From Mycobacterium attenuatum (GTDB taxonomy: Bacteria; Actinomycetota; Actinomycetes; Mycobacteriales; Mycobacteriaceae): a stretch of 60,370 nt of DNA. The stretch covers positions 1 to 60,370 of the forward strand of contig NZ_UPHT01000101.1 of NCBI RefSeq assembly GCF_900566085.1, in the 5' to 3' direction. The position numbers and the translations under genes were made by a program. Below are positions 35,616 through 44,890 of the stretch, piece by piece; the first letter of the stretch is position 1; every line of letters begins with the position of its first letter. The notes beneath the pieces are model-generated. The model saw nothing but the letters and a program-made list of their open reading frames with translations, made no database searches and had not been told where the DNA came from.

Positions 35616-36707
35616 TCAGCCGGACGCACCGAAACAGACGACGCTGCGCGCCCCCCGACCGGCGGCCATGTCACTGAACGCGGCTTCGACATCCTCCACG
35701 CCGATCCGCCGGGTCACCAGCGCCTCGAGGTCAAGCCGGCCACGCCCGGCAAGCTCGGCCAGCAGCGGAATATCGCGGGCCGGGTCGCTGGCGCCGTAGA
35801 CGCTTCCCTGGATCTTCTTGCCGTCGGCCATCAGCATCAGCGCGGGGAACGTCACCGACTCGGTGAAGCCGGCGGCACCCACCAGCGTGACGGCTCCGCC
35901 CCGGCGGGTCGCGTCAAAGGCCGCGCGGATGGTCGCCGGCTTACCCACAACCTCGATCCCGTGATCGACGCCGGCGCCCCCGGTGAGGTCGCGGACTGCG
36001 TCCAGGAGGTCGGTCTGGGCGGCGTCGACGGTGTCGGTCGCGCCGTTGGCGGTCGCCGCCGGAAGTTGCGCGCCGTTGCGGTCGGCAGCGATGATCCGCG
36101 CCGCGCCGGCCAACCGGGCGCCCTGGATGGCGGCCAGTCCCACCCCGCCGCAGCCGATGACCAGCACACTCTCGCCGGGGCGGACGGCTGCGGTGCGCAG
36201 CACCGCGCCCACCCCGGTAGTAACGCCGCAACCGAGCAGCGCCGCGTGGTCCAGTGGCAGCGACCGGTCAACCGGCACGACGGCGGCGGCCGGCAACACG
36301 GTCTCTTCGGCCAGTGTCCCGGCGCCCATCTCCGGCCACACCGGGCCGGTTGAACTCTGGGCATAAGGCTCGCCGAAGGCGTGCTTGAGACCCCGGGGGC
36401 ACAGTTGGGCCTCACCGCGCAGGCAGTGCGGGCAGCGCCGACAGGGCACATTCCACGTCAGCACCACATGGTCGCCGGGGCTGACGGCAGTGACGGCGTC
36501 GCCCACTTCGCTGACGATTCCGGCGCCCTCGTGACCCAGCGTGCAGGGCAGCAGCGCCGGCATGGAGCCGTCGCGCACCGACAGGTCGGTGTGGCACACA
36601 CCGCTCGCGCCAAGGCGCACCCGCACGTCGTGGACGCCGATCCGGCGCAGCTGGAGTTCCTCGACCGCGGTGGTTTGCCCCACCTCCCGCAGCACCACCG
36701 CCCTCAT
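35616..36707 (-). CDS. Zn-dependent alcohol dehydrogenase (class III-like)
   Basis: A 363-residue medium-chain dehydrogenase. The catalytic zinc ligands are visible in GVCHTDLSVRDG and LGHEGAGIVSEVG; the structural zinc Cys cluster is CRRCPHCLRGEAQLC. The NAD-binding loop is VLVIGCGGVGLAAIQGA. ATG 36707 follows GGAGG by about eight bases and gives MRAVVLREVGQ; the frame is open for 76 codons further but those residues are not family-like. Divergent from an aldehyde dehydrogenase, suggesting a two-step alcohol to acid oxidation. Confidence 0.93.
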   Translation of the reverse strand: MRAVVLREVGQTTAVEELQLRRIGVHDVRVRLGASGVCHTDLSVRDGSMPALLPCTLGHEGAGIVSEVGDAVTAVSPGDHVVLTWNVPCRRCPHCLRGEAQLCPRGLKHAFGEPYAQSSTGPVWPEMGAGTLAEETVLPAAAVVPVDRSLPLDHAALLGCGVTTGVGAVLRTAAVRPGESVLVIGCGGVGLAAIQGARLAGAARIIAADRNGAQLPAATANGATDTVDAAQTDLLDAVRDLTGGAGVDHGIEVVGKPATIRAAFDATRRGGAVTLVGAAGFTESVTFPALMLMADGKKIQGSVYGASDPARDIPLLAELAGRGRLDLEALVTRRIGVEDVEAAFSDMAAGRGARSVVCFGASG

Positions 36708-36864
36708 GGAACCGGCCTCCTGCATCCAGCCCGGCGGGGTCGCCGCCGTTTCGGCCGAGCGGGAAATGGCGGGGCGGTCAAGCACTTCATAGCGACCTAC
36801 GATGGCGAGATAACCACGCCGGGTCAAGGTTGCCCCGACGGTCAGGTAAGGAGACGGGCCGAAC

Positions 36865-38370
36865 ATGAGCAAGACGGGATCAACGACGATCACCCGCAAA
36901 CGCCAATCCTCGCGCGGGGGGCCAGTTTTGACCATCGGCGGTGAGCCGCAGCCGGGCGCCGCGGGAACCTATCCGGTCCACAATCCGGCCCGGCCGGCCG
37001 AGATCGTCGGCCACGCGCCGGCGGCCGACCGCGCTCAGCTGGACGCCGCCGTGGCGGCCGCGCGGCGGGCAGCACCGGCCTGGCGGGCACTCGGCGTCGC
37101 CGAGCGGGTGTCCGCGCTCTCGGCCGCGGCCACCGCGGCGGCCGCGCAGCTGACCGCGCGAGACGGCGCGCGGCTGTACACCCGAGAACACGGAAAAGTG
37201 CTCAGCGAGGCCAACTTTGAAATCAGCACCGGTCCGGGGCTGGCGGCGCTGATCGGGTCCATGGCCCAGGCGGCGCTGGCGCCCGAACAGGTCGACCCGC
37301 GATCGGCCTACCCGCGTCTGCAACGGGAGCCGTTCGGCGTGGCCGCGCTGGTGTTGCCGTTCAACTGGCCGCTGGCGCTGACCATGACGAAGCTGACGTC
37401 GGCCCTCAGCGCGGGTAACACAGCCGTCGTCAAGGTTCCGCCGACCTGCCCGCTTGCCGCACTAGAACTCGCCGGGGCGCTGGCCGCGGCGCTGCCACCG
37501 GGAGTGGTGAACGTGCTCGCCGGCCCGGGCAGCGATCTCGCCCAGGCGTTGGTCACTCACTCGGGCATCGACCTCATTTCGCTGACGGGTGGGGTGGGCA
37601 CGGGCCGCGCCGTGATGGCTGCCGCGGCGGCGCGGCTGACTCCGGTGCTGCTGGAGCTGGGCGGTAACGACGCGGCGATCATCGCCCCCGACCTCGCGGT
37701 CAGCGACGAGCTCGTCGAGCGGCTGGTGACAGCGGCCTATACCACCGGTGGCCAGGTCTGCATGGCCATCAAGCGGCTCTACGCCGCCGCCGAACGGACC
37801 GCCGAGTTGGCCGAAGCGGTGCTGGCCCGCTGTGAGCGGGAGGTGATCGGCGACGGCCTCGCCGACGAGACGACGTTGGGCCCACTGCATACCGCGGCCG
37901 GCCGCAACCGGGTGGCCGCTCTGGTCGACGACGCGCGGGCGCGTGGCGCATCGGTCCGGACGGCCGGGCGGGTCCGTGACGCCGACGCCGACGCCGGCGG
38001 CTACTTCATGCTGCCGACCGTCGTTACCGATCTGGCCCCGGACTCGGCGCTGACCACCGAGGAGCAGTTCGGCCCGGTACTGCCGATCTTCGGTTACGAC
38101 GACCTCGACGACGCCGTAACCGCCGCCAACGCAACCGAATTCGGACTGACCGCGTCGGTGTGGACCGGCGACGAGGCGCTTGCCGACCGGGTGGTGTCGC
38201 AGCTCGTGGCGGGCACGGTCAGCGTCAACTGCCACGGCCTGGCCGCACAGGACCCACGCCTGCCGTTCGGGGGTTGCGGCCAGTCGGGCATTGGCCGCGA
38301 ACTCGGCGTCGAAGGGATCCGGGCATTCACCCAGCCGCGGACGTTCGTGCGGCATCCGGTTCCGCGCTAG
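36865..38370 (+). CDS. NAD(P)-dependent aldehyde dehydrogenase
   Basis: A 501-residue aldehyde dehydrogenase with the general-base Glu in LLELGGNDAAI, the catalytic Cys in TGGQVCMAIKRLY, the FNWPLALTMTK cofactor segment and the C-terminal LPFGGCGQSGIGRELG. TAAGGAG lies about 10 bases before ATG 36865. It shares a 157-base promoter region with the divergent alcohol dehydrogenase. Substrate unknown; the pair may finish side-chain or ring-fragment oxidation begun by the nearby catabolic operon. Confidence 0.92.
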   Translation: MSKTGSTTITRKRQSSRGGPVLTIGGEPQPGAAGTYPVHNPARPAEIVGHAPAADRAQLDAAVAAARRAAPAWRALGVAERVSALSAAATAAAAQLTARDGARLYTREHGKVLSEANFEISTGPGLAALIGSMAQAALAPEQVDPRSAYPRLQREPFGVAALVLPFNWPLALTMTKLTSALSAGNTAVVKVPPTCPLAALELAGALAAALPPGVVNVLAGPGSDLAQALVTHSGIDLISLTGGVGTGRAVMAAAAARLTPVLLELGGNDAAIIAPDLAVSDELVERLVTAAYTTGGQVCMAIKRLYAAAERTAELAEAVLARCEREVIGDGLADETTLGPLHTAAGRNRVAALVDDARARGASVRTAGRVRDADADAGGYFMLPTVVTDLAPDSALTTEEQFGPVLPIFGYDDLDDAVTAANATEFGLTASVWTGDEALADRVVSQLVAGTVSVNCHGLAAQDPRLPFGGCGQSGIGRELGVEGIRAFTQPRTFVRHPVPR

Positions 38371-38391
38371 CGTCTAGGCCCTCACGGAACG

Positions 38392-40305
38392 TCAGGTCAT
38401 CGCTGCGGCCCATGCGATGTGACCCTCGAAGCCCGGCGATGCCGCCATGGCGCGGTATCGATCCCGCAGGCCGCCGTAGCGGCCTTGATCACCCCGCGCC
38501 CGCGCCAGCATCGCGCGCCACCGCAGCAGGTTGATCTCGCGCGACCTCAGATCCTCATCCCCCCGGGCGGCCGCCAGCCTGGCGACAGCTTCAGCGGCCG
38601 CACCGATGTCGCCTCCGTCGCCTTCCCCCGCGCCGGTCAGCAGTGTCTCCACCAAAGCACCGGTGGACGTGCCGAAGTGCCCAAGCTGCCTGGCGCGGCA
38701 GAGGTCGTCGGCAGCTTCTCGCAATCGCGGTAGTGCGCGGTCGCGATCACCGCGCCGGGATCACTCCCGTGCGGCCCACACCTCGGCGACGGGAAGGTCC
38801 GACGGGGAATAGCGGTCCTGCAAACACATTTCGCGGACCTGTCCGAGCACCTCGAGTCCGTGCACACGATCCGCCCGGGAGTCCCGACGCACGAGCGCGA
38901 TGCCGTGCGTCAACCGTGTCAGACCCAGCGCCCGATCGTCACCCGACCGCTCGGCGATCCGCAGGGCCTCGTCGATCTCGCACCGGGCCGCATCGTCAGC
39001 CCGCAAAACCCCATTGGGTACCGCACCGAGGTACTTGTACGTCACGACCATGGCGTGCGACCACGATTCGGTTCCGCGGGCCGTCGCAACAGCCTCCTCG
39101 AGATCCGTTCGCCACCCGACACGACCCCGTGCCAATCGGGCGGTGCCCCGCGTTGCCAGTGCCACCACCAGCGGCGAACCCACAATGGCGTTTCCGCGGG
39201 CCCCGTCACCGTGGGCCAGCTCAATGACCAGCTGTGACCAGCGCGGCACCGCCCCATCTCGGCGGACTGGATCTTGGTGGCGATCGCCCCCAACGACAGC
39301 CCGATCGTGAGCGTCGGATCACCGATCGATTCGACCAGCGCCATGTGTTCGGAAGCCAGTCGCGGCGCCGTACGTATCCGGCCGTAGACGAAGTGCTCCA
39401 TGATCAGTCCGGCCATGCCGATGGCCAGCGACGTCGTCCACGGCGGCCGAACACAACTCCCGTAGTTCCTCGAAGCGCGCTCCGATTTCCAGATGCGCCC
39501 GGAACCCGTTGGCGCACAGCAGGGTATGTGACGTGATTCGCATCGCGACGCAGTCTGCGACGTCGTCGGGCAGGGCGTCGGCGATCTTCCGGGCACGCTC
39601 CCAGCTCAGACACGCCGCGGCCTTGTTGCGAGCGGTCGCCCACTCTCCGGCGCGCGGGTGCCAGCCGGTAGGCCTCGCACAGGTCCCCGGCGGCCTCCCG
39701 ATGCTCGGCGATCAACGCCGCATTCTCACCGATCGATCACGGCTCGCGCTCCTCGACGGCGGCAGCCAGCCGCCGGTGTAGCCGAGCGCGGTCGGACTTG
39801 AGCTGTGACTCGTGGCAACCATGCGGATCAGCGGGTGACGAAACGCATACTCCTCGCGCGCACCGAAGGTGACGCGGTCGATCAGCTCGGTGTCGAGCAA
39901 ACCGCGCGGAACCACGTCGACGCACAGTAGGGCCAGCAGGTCGCCGCCGAAGCGCGATCCGATCACCGCCGCAACGCACAGCACGCGCTTGGCCTGCGGG
40001 CCGAGTCGGTCGATGCGAGCGGCGATAGTCGTCTGAAGCGTCGCCGCGACGGTGACGTCGCCGACGTCGGCGTGGCATGTGTAGGCCCCAGGGTCGCCGG
40101 ACAGCACGCCGCGTTCGGCCAGATCGCGCACGAACTCCTCAGCTAACAACGGATTGCCCGCGGCCCGGGCCCGAATCGTTGCCGTCAGCTCGGCGACCGA
40201 CCGGTCTCCTCCGAGCCGCTCGCCGATCAGGGTGGCCGAGCCCGTATCGTTCAGCGCGGCAAGGGTGATCGATGCAGCCGATGCGCCCAGGCCTGCCCTA
40301 GAAAG
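38392..40305 (-). pseudogene. Decayed ATPase regulator of the mycobacterial cyclase/LuxR type
   Basis: The minus strand keeps, in pieces, the C-terminal 600 or so residues of a large mycobacterial signalling ATPase (the type with an N-terminal cyclase domain, an NTPase core and a TPR-like tail). Recognisable parts in order are GNPLLAEEFVRDLAERGVL and RIDRLGPQAKRVLCVAAVIGSRF (39900-40220), ESQLKSDRARLHRRLAAAVEE in another frame near 39790, SHTLLCANGFRAH near 39520, LASEHMALVESIGDPTLTIGL near 39320, and the long tail 38761-39249. An in-frame TGA at 38761-38763 and at least four frameshifts break it; the cyclase and P-loop parts are missing. Confidence 0.85.
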
Positions 40306-40329
40306 CCCCCACGTAACAACGCAACACAA

Positions 40330-40612
40330 CGCCACGACGACGGTGTCTTGCGGCGCTGGAGGTCGCCACCGTCACAAGCACCGACCGCCGCACCGACCGG
40401 CACCGCGCGGATCACTGGCACGCCGACATCAACTCCTGGCTCACCAAAACCCCAAGACCACAATGCATTCCCCCCCCACCACCAGGCTCGCGGCTCAAGC
40501 TCGTCGAAGTGCTCTTCTGCAGCATCACCCACCAAGCAAACCGCCGCCGAAAACCGCCGGCGAAATCCTGCCCCACACCCGTAAACGCAATTCAGATGCC
40601 GGACACCAGATC
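40330..40612 (+). pseudogene. Possible IS630-family transposase C-terminal remnant
   Basis: Short pieces in shifting plus-strand frames resemble the end of IS630-type transposases: LAALE, then ADINSWL and TKTPRP, and finally KTAGEIL followed by RKRNSDAGH, which parallels the usual KTADEIL...NDSGH ending. No terminal repeats were found. It abuts the broken 5' end of the cyclase-type pseudogene, so it may mark the event that truncated it. Confidence 0.35.
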
Positions 40613-40661
40613 TGTAAATACCGCTGCGGGTAGCGGGTGGGCTGCCGACCTTAGTCGTGAG

Positions 40662-40685
40662 TCAGTGAGCCGGTCGGCTCACTGA
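40662..40685 (-). terminator. Perfect hairpin at the end of the 40679-41398 gene
   Basis: TCAGTGAGCC, loop GGTC, GGCTCACTGA: a perfect 10-bp stem overlapping the stop codon of the leftward gene. It lacks a U-run and could stop transcription from either side. Confidence 0.6.
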
Positions 40686-41398
40686 TCAACAACGTCCTGG
40701 TCCGGGCTGCGCTTCGAGCGCACAGTCGGGCGCGCCGACCGCCGCCGCGGAATGCGGTCTGCGATGCCACTCAGCGAGTTGACCATCCTGTTGAGGGTAT
40801 CGACCGCAGACTCCAAGGTGTCGGCGGTCGGCGTCAACCGCTCGATGGCAGGCTGCAACCGACTCAGGATTTCCGCGGCTTCGGTGAGCTGTTCGAGCGG
40901 TCCATTCTTAGCCAACAGCTTGTCGATAACGCCGTCCTCGGCGAACATCCGCTCGATAATGCCGTCCTCGGCCAACATGCGCTCCAGCGGCCCCTCCTCA
41001 GCGAGTAACCGATCGGCGAGCCCACCGGGCGCCACGATCCGCTCCAGCGAGGAGCTCGCTCCGTCGGACACCCGATCGAGTAGACCGCCGGGCGAGGTCA
41101 ACAGGTCGACAACCCCACCCGGACGCATCAGCTTGTCCGCGGGCCCGCCACGGACCAGAGCGCGCCCCATCGCCCTGTCGTTTTCGGTTAATTCGGCAAC
41201 CCGGTTAGCGCCCACGAGCGCGCCGCGCAGCGGAAATAGGTCGGTAATCGGGTCCACCGTCTTCGGGCCTTCCTCGCCCAAGGACTGCTTCACAGCCCCG
41301 AGCACGATGGCCCCAACGGCGAGCCCGGCGTCGGCCACCGCAACACCGGCCCGCACCGGGGCTGTCGCTACGCCGACGATGACTTTGCTGATGTTCAC
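40679..41398 (-). CDS. Repeat-containing mycobacterial hypothetical protein
   Basis: A 239-residue protein of unknown function. The N-terminus (residues 5-38) is moderately hydrophobic, with Ala, Val and Gly. The middle (about 85-165) consists of degenerate 11-residue units such as GPLERMLAEDG, IIERMFAEDGV and IDKLLAKNGPL, predicted amphipathic and helical. The C-terminus is basic. The repeats are also visible in the DNA as near-identical 33-base blocks around 40928-40990. Not assigned to a family with confidence; an envelope- or storage-granule-associated helical protein would fit the composition but is speculation. Confidence 0.7.
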   Translation of the reverse strand: MNISKVIVGVATAPVRAGVAVADAGLAVGAIVLGAVKQSLGEEGPKTVDPITDLFPLRGALVGANRVAELTENDRAMGRALVRGGPADKLMRPGGVVDLLTSPGGLLDRVSDGASSSLERIVAPGGLADRLLAEEGPLERMLAEDGIIERMFAEDGVIDKLLAKNGPLEQLTEAAEILSRLQPAIERLTPTADTLESAVDTLNRMVNSLSGIADRIPRRRSARPTVRSKRSPDQDVVDQ

Positions 41399-41464
41399 GC
41401 GGCAAGTGTATGCGCCAGTGCCTGAGTCGACGCGGTTTGAGAGTCGGGGTTGCCTGATTCGGAT

Positions 41465-41835
41465 TCAGTTGACCTCGCAGGCCACCGCGGGGTATGGGTG
41501 TATCTGCATCCCGCATGTGTACTCGGCCGGCATGCGGTAGCCCAGCACCGAATGCCGGTGTCGGTGCTCGTGCTTGACGTGGCCGATGACCATGCCGGGC
41601 TTTTCGGACGATTCGATATGACCGTTCACCCAAGGACATTCAGATGGGATGCAGACCGAACCCGTCTGGTACTCGCAGAACCGTTGCCGCGCTTGGGAAA
41701 CCAACTCTGGGTCGGCGTCTCACCGAAGCACCTGCAGCGGCCCGCCTGGCACCGTGAACGCCTTCTCGGTGACGAGGCGTTCGGCGGTGATTGAGGGTGG
41801 AGTCGAAGTGAAAGTCGATCGCCCACACACAAGGG
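41465..41835 (-). pseudogene. IS3-family transposase (OrfB) remnant
   Basis: The minus strand reads VWAIDFHFDS, then in the next frame ITAERLVTEKAFTVPGGPLQVLR, then PELVSQARQRFCE, CPWVNGHIESS, and HRHRHSVLGYRMPAEY, the order of the DDE integrase domain of IS3-type transposases. Segments that normally lie between these are missing: the third catalytic-residue region is cut at GHIESS, and a stop and frameshifts interrupt it. The domain's final Glu-containing helix is incomplete. A long-dead insertion. Confidence 0.75.
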
Positions 41836-41896
41836 ATTGCGGACAGTTCAGGGTCCGCCCTTCTAGTCTAGCGCCCCCACGAAGCCCACCGCACGA

Positions 41897-43333
41897 CTAC
41901 AAGTTCAGCCCGGAGAACATGACCCGGCGGGGATCGTATTTCTGCCGTACCGCGCTCAGTCGGGCTAGATTCGGGCCGAAGTAGCGCGACGCCGGCTGGT
42001 TTGCCTCAAGATAGTTTACATAGCCGCCGACCGAATACCGTTGCACCGCTTGGTGTGCGGTGTTGAGCCAACTGGTCGCCGCCGAGGGGGAACCGGCGTT
42101 TTCGACATACCACTGCACCAGCGCGCCCTGCCGGCGCCACGGAAAGGCGGTGGCCCCGGGCGCCACGCTGGCCAGCGCGCCGTCGAGCGCATGCATGATC
42201 GCCAACATGCGGCCCGCGTCGCGGGGAAATGCGTCCACCGCCGAGGCGATCCCCGCGGCGACGGCCGCGTTGACCGTGGGAAAGACGTCGGATCCGCCGA
42301 CATATCCCAGCGGTGACGGGTTCAAGTTGTTGACGGCCAGATACTTCACCAGGTCCAGGTGATTGAACGTATGGTGCTCAGTGCCGGCCGGTTGCACGCC
42401 TACGGCTGACGTGATGGCGTTCGCCGCACTGCCACCGGACCCGACCGGGCAGGTCGCGAGGATACGGCAATGCGTTCCGAGCGCGTCGGTGGTGCTGTCG
42501 GCCAGTGCCCAGCTGTTCCGGTCGGCGGTTCGCAGCCAGTTCTGCCAACCGACCAGAACCTGCGCGAACGACTGCGGCGGAAAATTGATGTTCACCACGT
42601 CGAGATCCTTGGTGGCGAACGTAGCGAAGGTCAACGAGGTCGTCACGCCGAAGTTGCCGCCACCGCCGCCGCGCAGCGCCCAGTACAGGTCGGGATTGCT
42701 GGTTGCAGACGCGGTGACCGCCTGGCCGCCGGGCAACACGACCGACGCCGACGTCAATTGGTCACAGAGCAGACCCGCGTGCCGGGAACTGGCGCCCAGG
42801 CCGCCACCCAGGGCATGGCCCGCGGCACCGACTGTCGGGCAGGTCCCCGTGGGGATACCGCGACCGGCTTCGGCCAGCGACTCGTGCACGGCGTACAGAC
42901 CGGTCGCGGGCGTCACCGTGACCTGTCCGGTGCTGGCGTTGTAATCGACTCCCCCGGGCAGCTGGCGCAAGTCGAGCACCATGACGCCGTCGGCCGTGGA
43001 CGCCCCGGTATAGGAGTGTCCGCCACTGCGCGCGGCGACCTTGAGATTGTGCGCGCCAGCGAATGCCATCGCCTTTTGCACGTCCGCCGCCGATGCCGGG
43101 GTGACGATTACCGCCGGTGTCGACCCGTTGTAGTTGGTGTTGAAAACTTGTTTGGCCGTTGCGAATTGGGAGTCGTCCGGACGTATCACTCTGCCGCCGA
43201 CGGCGGTGGACAGGCCGTCCAAACCGGAGGGGCTCGGATCAGCCGCGGCGCGAACCGGTCCCAAGGCGACGCCGGCGGCTAATGCTCCGACAGCGCCCCG
43301 CAGAAACGCCTGGCGCGATATCTCACGAGCCAA
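41897..43333 (-). CDS. Exported FAD-linked oxidase, BBE type (Rv0063-like)
   Basis: A 478-residue flavoprotein oxidase. The N-terminus is a Tat-like signal (ISRQAFLRGAVGALAAGVALG, cleavage near AAA-DP). The PCMH FAD domain has the His that can bind FAD covalently in ARSGGHSYTGAS, and a Cys in GTCPTVGAAGHALGGGLG at the place of the second covalent link in berberine-bridge enzymes. The C-terminal BBE segment is NYLEANQPASRYFGPNLARLSAVRQKYDP. The twin-arginine pair reads Arg-Gln rather than Arg-Arg, which could weaken export. Substrate unknown, probably a sugar or alcohol. Confidence 0.88.
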   Translation of the reverse strand: MAREISRQAFLRGAVGALAAGVALGPVRAAADPSPSGLDGLSTAVGGRVIRPDDSQFATAKQVFNTNYNGSTPAVIVTPASAADVQKAMAFAGAHNLKVAARSGGHSYTGASTADGVMVLDLRQLPGGVDYNASTGQVTVTPATGLYAVHESLAEAGRGIPTGTCPTVGAAGHALGGGLGASSRHAGLLCDQLTSASVVLPGGQAVTASATSNPDLYWALRGGGGGNFGVTTSLTFATFATKDLDVVNINFPPQSFAQVLVGWQNWLRTADRNSWALADSTTDALGTHCRILATCPVGSGGSAANAITSAVGVQPAGTEHHTFNHLDLVKYLAVNNLNPSPLGYVGGSDVFPTVNAAVAAGIASAVDAFPRDAGRMLAIMHALDGALASVAPGATAFPWRRQGALVQWYVENAGSPSAATSWLNTAHQAVQRYSVGGYVNYLEANQPASRYFGPNLARLSAVRQKYDPRRVMFSGLNL

Positions 43334-43481
43334 CGTCGGGCTCCCGCGATTGCGTCATGCCCGACATTGTCAGCGACGGGAACCACCAGACCGCACCACA
43401 TGTCGCAGAATAACCGGAACGTTCCCGAACCGTTACCCCGCACGGCATCGGGTACCTACCTGAGTAATCCGTACTCCCACC

Positions 43482-43607
43482 ATGAGTAAGCGTCTGCAGG
43501 TGCGCGTCGACGAAATACAGCAGATCGCACGTCGGCATCGGACGACCGTCTCGCCGCACCCTACGCAAGGCGCCGGAGCGCGAGCAGACGGCGATCGACT
43601 GACCTGA
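43482..43607 (+). pseudogene. Decayed VapB-type antitoxin
   Basis: ATG 43482 opens a 41-codon frame whose start MSKRLQVRVDE and then IQQIARRHRTTVS match the ribbon-helix-helix start of mycobacterial VapB antitoxins, with a deletion of a few residues between them. After TVS the frame shifts: reading the next frame gives RRTLRKAPEREQTAID and a stop, like the VapB tail. No VapC toxin gene follows. Likely an inactive relic. Confidence 0.55.
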
Positions 43608-43653
43608 CGCAGACCAAACTTTGCATTGATAGTATAGATAGCGCGAAAAGCCA

Positions 43654-43689
43654 TTGACAGCGGCCGACGCCCGTCGTTAGCTTCATTTA
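43654..43689 (+). promoter_or_regulatory. Promoter giving a leaderless amidohydrolase transcript
   Basis: TTGACA at 43654-43659 is a perfect -35 element; 17 bases later TTAGCT at 43677-43682 is a fair -10. The expected transcription start, about seven bases on, coincides with the ATG at 43689, and no Shine-Dalgarno sequence precedes that ATG. Confidence 0.55.
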
Positions 43690-44882
43690 TGGCGCTGCTG
43701 CCAGACCCCGATCCCCGGCAGCGACAACACGTCGTGATCTCGGTCGACGACCATGTCATCGAGCCGCCGGATCTGTTCGTCGGACGGCTACCCACCGCAT
43801 TGGCCGGCCGCGCCCCGAAGGTCGTCGAGACCGACGACGGACGCCAGGTGTGGCGCTACGAAGGTCGGGAATACCCCAACATCGGGCTCAACGCGGTGAT
43901 CGGGCGCCCGCGCGAGGAATGGAGCATGGAGGCGGCCCGGTTCGACGAAATGCGGCGTGGCTGTTGGGATATCGACGCCCGGATCACCGACATGGACCTG
44001 GCCGGCATCTGGGCGTCGCTGAACTTCCCGTCGCTGATCGCGGGGTTCGCGGGCACCGTGTTCTGGAAGAGCGACGACTTGGTGCTGGGGCTGGCGACGC
44101 TAAGGGCCTGGAACGACTGGCATCTCGAGGTGTGGGCGGGTAGCTACCCGCAACGGATCATCCCCCTGCAGCTACCCTGGCTGGCCGACCCGCAGCTGGC
44201 GGCCGAGGAGATCCGCCGTAACGCCGAGCGCGGGTTCAAGGCGGTCAGCTTCCCGGAGTTGCCCGCCCAATGCGGCCTGCCGAGCCTGCACACCCGGGCG
44301 TGGGATCCGTTCTTCGCCGCCTGCCAGGAGACCGACACCGTCGTGTGCCTGCACACCGGCTCGGCGCAGTGGGCGCCGATCCCCTCCTTCGACACCCCGT
44401 TCGAGACCATCACCACGCTGTTCCCGGTCAACGGCCTGGTGGCGTGTGCGGACATGCTGTGGTCGGGCATCCCGGTGCGGTTCCCGCGGCTGAACATCAC
44501 GCTGGCCGAAGGCGGGCTGGGCTGGGCGGCCATGCTCGCCGACCGCGCCGATTACGTTCTGGCGCATTCGGCTTCGGGCCAGGAGGGCGGATCGTGGCAG
44601 GGCGACCTGCTGCCCAGCGAGGTGCTGCACCGCAACTTCTGGTTCTGCTCGATCGACGACCCGCACGCGTTCGGCGCGCTGGAGGCGATCGGCGCCGAGC
44701 GCATTCTCGTCGAAAGCGACTACCCGCACGCCGACTCGACCTGGCCCGACACCCAACAGGTCGTGGCGCGCAACGTCGCGGGTCTGTCGGCGGAGGACGC
44801 CGCCAGGATCACCCACCGCAACGCCGCACGGCTGTTCCGTCACCCGCTGCCGGACGACGGATGGCTGACGGCCACCGGATAG
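43689..44882 (+). CDS. Amidohydrolase family protein (amidohydrolase 2, PF04909)
   Basis: A 397-residue metal-dependent hydrolase or decarboxylase of the TIM-barrel type common in mycobacterial catabolic loci. Features are SVDDHVIEPPDLF near the N-terminus (in place of the usual HxH), the DMDLAGIWASLNFPS strand, CLHTGS, and the C-terminal ILVESDYPHADSTWPD that carries a metal-binding Asp. Probably leaderless. It is followed by another amidohydrolase 8 bases later and by a P450, forming a three-gene operon. Substrate unknown. Confidence 0.85.
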   Translation: MALLPDPDPRQRQHVVISVDDHVIEPPDLFVGRLPTALAGRAPKVVETDDGRQVWRYEGREYPNIGLNAVIGRPREEWSMEAARFDEMRRGCWDIDARITDMDLAGIWASLNFPSLIAGFAGTVFWKSDDLVLGLATLRAWNDWHLEVWAGSYPQRIIPLQLPWLADPQLAAEEIRRNAERGFKAVSFPELPAQCGLPSLHTRAWDPFFAACQETDTVVCLHTGSAQWAPIPSFDTPFETITTLFPVNGLVACADMLWSGIPVRFPRLNITLAEGGLGWAAMLADRADYVLAHSASGQEGGSWQGDLLPSEVLHRNFWFCSIDDPHAFGALEAIGAERILVESDYPHADSTWPDTQQVVARNVAGLSAEDAARITHRNAARLFRHPLPDDGWLTATG

Positions 44883-44890
44883 GAGGCGTC

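Noticed and set aside
40928..40990. Possible CRISPR-like repeats
   Set aside because: The 33-base repeats are directly tandem without spacers and code for protein repeats in an open gene.
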